From Planctomycetota bacterium (lineage in GTDB: Bacteria > Planctomycetota > Planctomycetia > Pirellulales > Pirellulaceae), in assembly GCA_026692885.1 (NCBI GenBank), contig JAPLNJ010000232.1:1-6598 (forward strand): a stretch of 6,598 nt of DNA, given 5' to 3'. Position numbers and translations under genes: made by a program. Below are positions 1-5,252 of the stretch, piece by piece. The number at the start of each line of letters is the position of its first letter. Positions within the stretch are counted from its first letter, which is position 1. A model generated the notes under the pieces. That model was not told the origin of the DNA and did no database searches. It worked only from the letters and a program-made list of their open reading frames with translations.

Positions 1-1230
1 AAGAGTGCCATCTCCCGACAGCGCGAATTCCTGGCCGATGCCTCAGCGGTCCAGTTCACTCGCTATCCGGGCGGGATTGCCGGGGCGCTAAAGAAAATTG
101 GCGGTTTGAGTGAGGGCTCGCGGATCGGCGATGCCCATGCGGTGGAAGTCAGCCACATGTTCTTCGGCAACGCCTTTGCCGACTCCTTCTTCCAGCTGTT
201 CGCCACGCACCCACCGCTGGTCGAGCGGATTCGGCGGTTGGAACCGGACTTCGACGGGCAATTCCCTGCAACCCAGCCATGGGTGGAAACGGCCGCAGGC
301 GTCGAGGCCGTCCCTGCCGCCGACTCGACAGCGTACGCGGCCATGGCCTTGGACTCCGGGGTCACTGCCGCGGTGAACGCCCGCCAACGAATTGAGACAC
401 CGCCGACGGAGCAGCTGCAGCAAGCGGGCCGGCTGGTGGCCGCGATGCCCCCGTTGCTGGTGGCTGCCGCCCGAGAGCCCTTCACCGCCCGGGCCGTCAT
501 TTGCGGGCTGCTGTTGAGCCGCGATGACGAAGGCCTCCGGACCGGGCAGCTGCAATTGCTGCAACAACAGGGTGAATCGTTGTTGCAGCGGGAGACGCAG
601 CGGCTGGCCGGGTTGGTGCAAGACCTGCGCCCCGAGCTCCGGCTGCCGCTGGCCGACCTGACGATTCCGGCCTTGAAACGGTTGTCGCCGTCGCAGTATG
701 CGGCGTTCCGCCAAATCATCCAGGCCCTGGTGGCCGCCGACGGCCACGTGGACCTGTTCGAGTATTGCCTGCAGGTGCTGCTGCTGAGCTACCTGGACAT
801 TCACTTCCAGCTGAAGCCACCGCCGACGGTCCGCTACCGGACGTTGGGCTCGATCGTTCGGCCGTCCGCCGTCGTGCTCTCGGCGTTAGCCTACGCCGGT
901 CAAGACGGCCCAGAGGATATCCAGCGGGCCTTTCAGGCGGGGGCCGCCGGGCGATTTCCGGGAGCCGTGCTGTTCGCTGCGGAGCAGTGCACGCTGGCGA
1001 CGTTCGATGCCGCCTTGGGCGAGTTGGCGCAGAGCAGTCCGCCGGTCAAGCGGGAACTGCTCGCCGCGGTCCTGGCCTGTATCGCGGCCGATGGGAAAAC
1101 AACGGTCAAAGAAAGCGAACTGCTCCGGACCATCTCCGCGGCGCTGGGTTGCCCCATGCCGCCGCTGGCCGTCACGGCCGCAGACGAAGCGGGGGCGAGT
1201 CACGAGGCCGATCGTCGGCGGGCGCATTGA
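1..1230 (+). CDS. M48-family zinc metallopeptidase, C-terminal part (5' truncated by window)
   Basis: The frame is open from base 1 to the TGA at 1228-1230, so 409 codons are present and the start lies upstream. Near the left edge the protein reads SRQREFLADASAVQF. This is the M48 (HtpX/Ste24-like) region, where the Glu of E-F-L-A-D (codon 9) is normally the third zinc ligand. The motif THPPLVERIRRLEP (codons 69-82) is the usual end of an M48 catalytic domain. HEXXH and the N-terminal membrane segments expected of the family are outside the window. After a low-complexity linker (about codons 85-140) comes a roughly 250-residue helical region. It contains two AADG-x-(3,6)-E stretches (codons 245-254 and 362-373) resembling the acidic helix-turn of TerB-like domains. 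Family knowledge suggests a membrane-anchored protease in envelope protein quality control; the TerB resemblance is my inference. The gene converges on the minus-strand toxin-antitoxin pair. Confidence 0.88.
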   Translation, partial: KSAISRQREFLADASAVQFTRYPGGIAGALKKIGGLSEGSRIGDAHAVEVSHMFFGNAFADSFFQLFATHPPLVERIRRLEPDFDGQFPATQPWVETAAGVEAVPAADSTAYAAMALDSGVTAAVNARQRIETPPTEQLQQAGRLVAAMPPLLVAAAREPFTARAVICGLLLSRDDEGLRTGQLQLLQQQGESLLQRETQRLAGLVQDLRPELRLPLADLTIPALKRLSPSQYAAFRQIIQALVAADGHVDLFEYCLQVLLLSYLDIHFQLKPPPTVRYRTLGSIVRPSAVVLSALAYAGQDGPEDIQRAFQAGAAGRFPGAVLFAAEQCTLATFDAALGELAQSSPPVKRELLAAVLACIAADGKTTVKESELLRTISAALGCPMPPLAVTAADEAGASHEADRRRAH

Positions 1231-1233
1231 GTC

Positions 1234-1372
1234 CTAGGTTGCCAATGGCCTGGGAGGGCGAGGGGCCCAGTGGGCACCCCGCCGAGCTGGAACGGGCCGT
1301 CAGGGACGGCCCACGGCTCCGCGGGAGCGCCGCTCCCAATCCACGTTCTCTCGTTTTCCCTTGGCAACCTAG
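1234..1372. repeat. 139-bp MITE-like palindromic element (12-bp terminal inverted repeats)
   Basis: CTAGGTTGCCAA at 1234-1245 is exactly complementary to TTGGCAACCTAG at 1361-1372. Inside are a hairpin with an 8-bp stem and 3-nt loop (GGGCCGTC/GACGGCCC, 1294-1312) and a second with a 5-bp stem (GCTCC/GGAGC, 1316-1328). It begins three bases after the stop codon of the M48 gene, so its transcript could fold as a 3' hairpin and act as a terminator or stabiliser. No T-run follows it. A chance reading frame contains AWEGEGP, similar to WEGEAPAEP-type strings I remember from many planctomycete predicted proteins, which points to a dispersed family. There is no transposase and no clear target-site duplication. 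The inverted repeats are seen directly; family membership is from memory. Confidence 0.7.
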
Positions 1373-1539
1373 TGCGTCTTTAAGGCTAAAAAGTGGGGCA
1401 AGCATCCTGCCTGCCTTTCGATTCATCGCGTCAAACGCAAGCTGGAAGCTTACGCCACCGCATCGGTTAAGCCTTACACATTGGTCCGCGTTGGCCCACC
1501 GTACATTTCCGGCAGCGCGATGAGCAGGACTTCGGTAGG
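1373..1539. other. Intergenic remainder between convergent genes
   Basis: This stretch lies between the palindromic element and the stop codon of the toxin gene. I see no supportable gene. It contains a short inverted pair (TAAGGCT at 1381-1387 and AGCCTTA at 1469-1475). Its beginning (about 1371-1404) loosely resembles the repeat at the right edge of the window (about 6538-6571). There is no convincing Rho-independent terminator for the toxin operon. Confidence 0.4.
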
Positions 1540-1836
1540 TCACGGAAACAGGCGAGAAAAATCCCGCGCGGCGTCCACGACACGGAGCACGTCGACGCCG
1601 TAGTCCCGGGGTTGATACAGCACGATCCAACGCTTGTGCCGGAAGAAGAACCACCCTTCCGGAAGGTCTGGATGTCGTTGGCCGATACCAGGCGTGGCGG
1701 CGTAGAGTTCGGCCTTGTGCTGGATCTCTTCGACGATCTTGCGCGCCGTGAGGGGACGTTCATCCTCGACCGCGATCCAGTACGCGATCTCCGTCAGTTC
1801 GTCCTCGGCGGTTGGGGTCCATTCCGCGCGGGTCAT
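1540..1836 (-). CDS. RelE/ParE-family toxin of a type II toxin-antitoxin module
   Basis: The product is a 98-aa basic protein, the usual size for ParE/RelE toxins. It starts near MTRAEWTPTAEDELTEIA and continues with a helical hairpin (ARKIVEEIQHKAELYAATP). It then has the P-G-x-G-x-R-x-x-x-L loop and ends in the strand pattern RHKRWIVLYQP-DVLRVVDAARD, the ParE-superfamily core. Members of this family inhibit DNA gyrase or cleave mRNA at the ribosome; which one applies cannot be read from the sequence. I chose the ATG at 1836. A TTG one codon upstream would also be open, but the ATG overlaps the TGA of the upstream gene by one base (TGATG), typical of translationally coupled TA pairs. A G-rich stretch (GGGGG) six bases upstream can serve as the ribosome binding site and lies inside the antitoxin's last codons. 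Confidence 0.85.
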   Translation of the reverse strand: MTRAEWTPTAEDELTEIAYWIAVEDERPLTARKIVEEIQHKAELYAATPGIGQRHPDLPEGWFFFRHKRWIVLYQPRDYGVDVLRVVDAARDFSRLFP

Positions 1837-2096
1837 CAACGGCCCCCAACTTGTTGTTGCAGGCGCTGTTGTACCCGTAGCATCACCGCGTCGACGTCCA
1901 AGGGCCGTGTTTCCCCACGCTGACTCTGCGTCACCGCCGGCTCGGTTTCGCGGAGAAACCGGGCCAGTTCTTCTTGATACAAACGGAACTCACGCACGCT
2001 CTGTTCCGGGGTCAGATCCGCTTCCCCGCCGTCCAGTCGCCTGCCGAGGAATTGATAAAACGCCTGGATTGGACTCTCTGAAGTACCCGTGCTCAT
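1836..2096 (-). CDS. Small antitoxin candidate upstream of ParE/RelE toxin
   Basis: The 86-aa product starts MSTGTSESPIQAFYQFLGRR. Its middle is a strongly amphipathic, charged helix (residues about 28-50, LTPEQSVREFRLYQEELARF), and it ends with a second predicted helix (DVDAVMLRVQQRLQQQ). I see no ribbon-helix-helix, AbrB, HTH or Phd/YefM signature, so the call rests on position: it is directly upstream of and overlaps a ParE-like toxin. I recall similar small proteins with a TPEE-x-L-x-x-(F/W)-R-x-Y-x-x-EL pattern in planctomycetes and cyanobacteria, often annotated as hypothetical. The ATG at 2096 is preceded by GAAGGGA about 10 bases upstream, an acceptable ribosome binding site. The gene lies 89 bp downstream of the ilvD stop and may be transcribed from its own promoter in that gap, or by read-through. 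Confidence 0.72.
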   Translation of the reverse strand: MSTGTSESPIQAFYQFLGRRLDGGEADLTPEQSVREFRLYQEELARFLRETEPAVTQSQRGETRPLDVDAVMLRVQQRLQQQVGGR

Positions 2097-2125
2097 AAAC
2101 CAGCAGTCCCTTCATCTTTGCTGCT

Positions 2126-2131
2126 ATTGTA
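2126..2131 (-). promoter_or_regulatory. Possible -10 hexamer for the toxin-antitoxin operon
   Basis: On the minus strand the sequence reads TACAAT 30 bases before the antitoxin ATG, one mismatch from TATAAT. No good -35 hexamer is seen at 16-18 bp. A 13-bp palindrome TCACGGTTCGTGA (2168-2180) lies upstream and could be an operator. Weak evidence. Confidence 0.2.
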
Positions 2132-2167
2132 GCGAGAGGTTTGTCGCCTCCGCTTCCCACTTTCTTG

Positions 2168-2180
2168 TCACGAACCGTGA
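2168..2180. repeat. Short palindrome in the ilvD-antitoxin gap
   Basis: TCACG-AAC-CGTGA forms a 5-bp-arm palindrome just downstream of the ilvD stop and upstream of the antitoxin gene. It is too short and lacks a T-run, so it is unlikely to be an intrinsic terminator. An operator for TA autoregulation is possible but unproven. Confidence 0.25.
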
Positions 2181-2185
2181 TTCGC

Positions 2186-4009
2186 TTACCATTTCAAAAC
2201 GGCGCCGGTGCTGGCGCTGGTGGCCATGGCCGTGTACTTGGCCAGATAGCCGGTCTTGTACCGCGGCGCGGGAGCGGTCCAGTGTTGGCGGCGTTCGGCC
2301 AACTCCGCGTCGGACAGGCGGACGCTGAGCTTTCGTCCGGGGATGTCGATCTCGATCACGTCGCCGTTACGCAGCAAACCGATCACCCCGCCGGACGCGG
2401 CCTCCGGACTGACGTGGCCGATGCAGGCCCCCGCCGTGCCTCCGCTGAAACGGCCGTCGGTGATCAGGGCGACCGTCTTGGCCAACGCCGGATTGCCCTT
2501 GATGTAGCTGGTCGGCGCCAGCATCTCTTGCATGCCTGGCCCGCCCTTGGGCCCTTCGTAGCGAATGACGACAACGTCGCCGGCCTGGACCTGACCGTTC
2601 AAGATTCCCAGACAGGCCTGTTCTTGGCTTTCGAAAATGACTGCGGGGCCGCTATGCCGCAACATCTCGGGATCGACGCCGGCCGTTTTCACCACGGCGC
2701 CATCCAACGCCAGGTTGCCGTACAGGACGCTCAGTCCGCCTTGCTGCGAGTAGGCCGTCGCCACGGTGCGAATGCAGTCCAACGGATCGAAGCGGTTCTG
2801 GTCCAGTTCGGCCACGACGGCCGCACCACCGGCCACGGCATGCTCCGTGTAAACGCTCAATTCGCTCCGCTTCGCCTGGCTCAAACCGTCCCGGCGGATG
2901 GTGACGCCGCGCGCCCGGATGTCGTGTTCCCGGATGTCCTCGACAATCGTCTTGCCGGTCACAGTCAGCGCCTGTTCACGCAGCAGGCCGGGCTTGCCGC
3001 GAAGCAACTCGCCCAGAATCGTCGTAATCCCGCCGGCCGCCTGCACGTCTTCCAGGTGGTAGATCCGGCCGTCCTTGCCCGCGGACGGAGCAACCTTACA
3101 GATGTTCGGTGCGAGCTCCGATAACGCGCCGATGTCCTTCAGCGTGAAGTCGACGCCCGCCTCGTGCGCGATGGCCAGGATGTGCAAGACGGTGTTGGTC
3201 GAGCCCCCCATCGCCATGTCCAGAATCATGGCGTTCTCGAAAGCCGCGCGGGTCATGATGTCCCGCGGCTGGGGCCCCCCGGCGATGGCCAAGGCGACGA
3301 TGCGTTTGGCTGCCGCTGCGTAGAGTGCCTTGCGGTCTTCGCTGGTGGCCAACACGGTGCCGTTGCCAGGCAAGGCGAGGCCCAGGGCCTCGGCCAGGCA
3401 GTTCATGCTGTTGGCGGTAAACATGCCCGAACAACTGCCGCAGGTGGGACAGGCGTGGTTCTCGATGTCGGCGAGCGTCTTGTCGTCCATCCGGCCCGCG
3501 GTGTGCTGACTGACTGCGTAAAACGCATCGATCAGATCCACGCTCTTTCCCTCCGTAGTTCGGCCGGCTTCCATGGGCCCACCGCTGACGAAGATCGTCG
3601 GAATATTGCAGCGGGCGGCGGCCATCATCATACCGGGGACGATCTTGTCGCAGTTCGGGATGCAGATCATGGCGTCGAAGCGGTGCGCCTCGATCATGGA
3701 CTCGACACTGTCGGCGATCAGATCGCGACTGGGTAGCGAGAACTTCATGCCAGCGTGCCCCATGGCGATCCCGTCATCGATGCCAATCGTGTTGAAGATG
3801 AACGGCACTCCGCCCGCGGCGCGGACCCGCTCCTTGATGAAGTACCCGACCTTGTCCAGGTGGGCATGGCCGGGGATGATTTCGACGAACGAGTTGACAA
3901 CCGCAATGAACGGCTTGTCAAGGTCTTGGTCGGTGAAGTTGCCGGTTCCCTTCAGGAGACTGCGGTGGGGGGCACGTTCTACGCCTCTTTTGATCGAATC
4001 GCTTCTCAT
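2186..4009 (-). CDS. ilvD: Dihydroxy-acid dehydratase IlvD
   Basis: IlvD dehydrates 2,3-dihydroxy-isovalerate and 2,3-dihydroxy-3-methylvalerate to the 2-keto acids that precede valine, leucine and isoleucine; it is a cytoplasmic Fe-S enzyme. The 607-aa product is full length. Visible signatures are DDGIAMGH (residues 78-85, Mg site), PNCDK with Cys120, [19 protein letters not shown] with Cys187, Cys190 and Cys193, [13 protein letters not shown] (484-496) and DGRFSGG (518-524). The segment PGH (EIIPGHAHL) stands where the plant-type [2Fe-2S] enzymes have a cluster Cys (PCN). In this, in its length and in its inserted segment (about 354-414) it matches E. coli IlvD, suggesting a [4Fe-4S]-type enzyme. 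The N-terminus [20 protein letters not shown] is of the other, B. subtilis-like style. I start at the ATG at 4009 because AAAGGG lies nine bases upstream; a TTG at 4018 abuts that site and is unlikely. The 5' leader carries the paired hairpins at 4081-4140. Confidence 0.96.
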   Translation of the reverse strand: MRSDSIKRGVERAPHRSLLKGTGNFTDQDLDKPFIAVVNSFVEIIPGHAHLDKVGYFIKERVRAAGGVPFIFNTIGIDDGIAMGHAGMKFSLPSRDLIADSVESMIEAHRFDAMICIPNCDKIVPGMMMAAARCNIPTIFVSGGPMEAGRTTEGKSVDLIDAFYAVSQHTAGRMDDKTLADIENHACPTCGSCSGMFTANSMNCLAEALGLALPGNGTVLATSEDRKALYAAAAKRIVALAIAGGPQPRDIMTRAAFENAMILDMAMGGSTNTVLHILAIAHEAGVDFTLKDIGALSELAPNICKVAPSAGKDGRIYHLEDVQAAGGITTILGELLRGKPGLLREQALTVTGKTIVEDIREHDIRARGVTIRRDGLSQAKRSELSVYTEHAVAGGAAVVAELDQNRFDPLDCIRTVATAYSQQGGLSVLYGNLALDGAVVKTAGVDPEMLRHSGPAVIFESQEQACLGILNGQVQAGDVVVIRYEGPKGGPGMQEMLAPTSYIKGNPALAKTVALITDGRFSGGTAGACIGHVSPEAASGGVIGLLRNGDVIEIDIPGRKLSVRLSDAELAERRQHWTAPAPRYKTGYLAKYTAMATSASTGAVLKW

Positions 4010-4080
4010 CAACTGCAACCCTTTGCTGTTTTTGAAGACCCCGTGGGAAGTATGAAACTCGGTGCCAAGGGCGCGCCTGT

Positions 4081-4140
4081 CGTAGGTCAGGCTTTCCAGC
4101 CTGACCTACATCAAGCGTCAGGCTGGAAAGCCTGACCTAC
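4081..4140. repeat. Facing pair of palindromic repeats ([12 protein letters not shown] dispersed repeat)
   Basis: Bases 4082-4104 and 4118-4140 are perfect 23-bp inverted copies separated by 13 bp. The left copy is itself a hairpin (4082-4109, 12-bp stem, TTCC loop) and the right one another (4117-4136, 8-bp stem, GGAA loop). The DNA can therefore form two small hairpins or one long one. A chance frame reads VGQAFQPD, which I recall as a very common spurious peptide in planctomycete annotations, so this looks like a dispersed REP-like element. It sits about 72 bp upstream of the ilvD start and could fall in its leader or mark the boundary with the upstream genes. The structure is seen directly; the family link is memory. 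Confidence 0.8.
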
Positions 4141-4236
4141 ATGGATATGGCCGCGCGCTGCGTTAGGCGAAGCGAGGCATTATACCAGCCGCGGCAGCCG
4201 GTTCGAGGCCACCACGGATGACCCTGAACAAATGTC

Positions 4237-4263
4237 GGACAGGAAAATGAGGGACAGGAAAAT
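4237..4263. repeat. Two tandem copies of a 12-bp motif, 15-bp period
   Basis: GGACAGGAAAAT occurs at 4237-4248 and again at 4252-4263, spaced 15 bp. I recall GGGACAGGAAAATG-type tandem motifs as common in planctomycete intergenic DNA. No function is evident. Confidence 0.6.
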
Positions 4264-4266
4264 ATA

Positions 4267-4358
4267 CTGCCCGCGGCCAGGCTTGTCCCTTCGTAGAGCG
4301 GAATTTATTCCGCTTCACTGAACGGATTGAAATCCGTTCTACGACAAAGCTGCCCGCG
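4267..4358. repeat. Three-stem palindromic repeat flanked by 9-bp direct repeats
   Basis: The core at 4291-4344 has an outer stem (TCGTAGA 4291-4297 with TCTACGA 4338-4344) enclosing two perfect 8-bp hairpins with 2-nt loops. These are AGCGGAAT/ATTCCGCT (4297-4314) and AACGGATT/AATCCGTT (4321-4338). Base 4297 and base 4338 are shared between stems. CTGCCCGCG occurs at 4267-4275 and again at 4350-4358, directly flanking the core; this could be a 9-bp target-site duplication. No reading frame here looks real. It looks like a small non-autonomous mobile or REP-like repeat. It lacks the conserved T-loop and D-loop bases of a tRNA. Confidence 0.65.
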
Positions 4359-4418
4359 AGCAGTATAAATGCCTGCCTGGCCTTGATCGTAAGGTGGCGC
4401 AAGACGCTAGCAGCCGTC

Positions 4419-4562
4419 CACTAACGACGCGCCAGCGAGGGTGGTTGAGGCCCACTCGACGTGAATGTCTGTGAATTACCGTAGGTTTCGGCAAGAAACC
4501 ACATCTCAGGCGAAACACCGGGGCGAAGTCTGGGGCACCCTCGCTGGCGCGTCGGGCTAGTG
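4419..4562. repeat. 144-bp MITE-like element with 19-bp perfect terminal inverted repeats
   Basis: CGACGCGCCAGCGAGGGTG (4425-4443) is exactly complementary to 4536-4554. The match extends outward imperfectly to CACTA at 4419-4423 and TAGTG at 4558-4562. A hairpin GGTTTC-GGCAA-GAAACC (4484-4500) lies almost exactly at the centre. One frame of the right end reads LARRASEG, a string I remember as frequent in planctomycete spurious ORFs. The element carries no gene and no clear target duplication. It lies 33 bp from the 3' end of the nitroreductase gene and could act as its transcription terminator or mRNA 3' hairpin. Confidence 0.72.
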
Positions 4563-4595
4563 TGCGCAACGTTATGATCAAGGCCCCGGTGCCTC

Positions 4596-5192
4596 TCAAC
4601 CTCGCCGCCACTGGACCTTGTCCGCGATCGGCCCCGGCGTGCGTGCCGGCCACGGACCGGACGGATAGCCGATGAAGAACATTCCCAGACAGCGATCCGT
4701 CGGCTCCAGGCCCAGGTATTGCTTGGTCTCCGGATGATCGAAAATCGGCTGGGTGGACCAGAAGCCGCCCAGACCGTGGGCCGTGGCGGTCAGGTGCAGG
4801 TTCTGGACGGCACATGCAACGGCGATGATTTCTTCCTCGACGGGAATCTTCCCGGCGTGGCGTTTCAGGCCCAGCGAGATCACGCAGGGCGCCTGCAGCA
4901 CGTTCCGCCGCAGATTTTCCTGCTTCGCCGGCCGAACCTGATCGGGCGGTGTCAGTCGCTGATAGGCCTCCACCAAGAACTCCGCCAGGGACCGGCGGGC
5001 TGCCCCCGTGAACACCGTGAACCGCCAGGGCTCGGTCAAGCCGTGCGTCGGCGCCCAGTTTGCGTTCTGCAGCAGGTCCTGAATGATCTCGTCCGGAACG
5101 GGCTGCTCCGTGTAGTTCGGCGAACCGTCCGCCCGCACAGGCTTGATCGTGCGGCGGCGGACAAGCAGCTCGTGGAGTTGTTCGGGATGCAT
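4596..5192 (-). CDS. Nitroreductase-family FMN oxidoreductase (YdjA-like)
   Basis: The 198-aa product has the nitroreductase fold pattern. An N-terminal helix ends in the FMN-phosphate-binding Arg cluster VRRRTIK (residues 11-17). The next signature is NANWAPTHGLTEPWRF (43-58), the A-P-x-H/S-x-x-x-P-W-x-F motif of the family. Later come EIIAVACAVQNLHLTATAHGLGGFW (121-145) and the strand LGMFFIGYP (169-177). Size and motifs are closest to the short single-domain YdjA-type group (E. coli YdjA is 183 aa). Such enzymes use NAD(P)H and FMN and act as homodimers; the physiological substrate is unknown. No signal peptide is present, so it is cytoplasmic. The start is the ATG at 5192; the ribosome binding site is weak. 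It lies 60 bp downstream of the Gfo/Idh/MocA gene on the same strand and may share its transcript. Confidence 0.9.
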   Translation of the reverse strand: MHPEQLHELLVRRRTIKPVRADGSPNYTEQPVPDEIIQDLLQNANWAPTHGLTEPWRFTVFTGAARRSLAEFLVEAYQRLTPPDQVRPAKQENLRRNVLQAPCVISLGLKRHAGKIPVEEEIIAVACAVQNLHLTATAHGLGGFWSTQPIFDHPETKQYLGLEPTDRCLGMFFIGYPSGPWPARTPGPIADKVQWRRG

Positions 5193-5252
5193 CGGAGTCT
5201 CGCTGTGCGACTGGGAAAGCCTGAGGGAATTCGCCCAGAACCTAGGATCGCA

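Larger units (their letters stand above)
4010..4595. other. 586-bp gene-free region filled with dispersed repeats
   Basis: No reading frame here looks like a real gene. The region contains the ilvD ribosome binding site (AAAGGG, 4019-4024 on the minus strand), followed outward by the paired hairpins, the tandem 15-bp motif, the three-stem repeat and the MITE-like element described separately. The remaining pieces (about 4141-4236 and 4359-4418) show nothing I can assign. I found no convincing promoter for ilvD. Confidence 0.7.

Noticed and set aside
63..804. Long minus-strand open frames opposite the M48 gene
   Set aside because: Their translations are low-complexity (Arg/Ser/Cys-rich or Gln/Leu-rich) with no family signature. 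The plus strand encodes a clear M48 peptidase, and long antisense frames are expected in GC-rich DNA.
2141..3124. 327-codon plus-strand open frame opposite ilvD
   Set aside because: It is a mirror of ilvD codon bias with no recognisable domain; ilvD on the other strand is conserved end to end.
4237..4263. Tandem motif as the start of a CRISPR array
   Set aside because: Only two 12-bp copies with a 3-bp spacer; no array geometry and no cas genes.
4291..4344. Three-stem structure as a possible tRNA
   Set aside because: It is only 54 bases, its two arms have 2-nt loops, and the invariant T-arm and D-arm bases are absent.
4163..4815. Short minus-strand open frames across the repeat region
   Set aside because: They are built from the repeats (one contains LARRASEG) or run out of frame into the nitroreductase gene; no ribosome binding site or domain.
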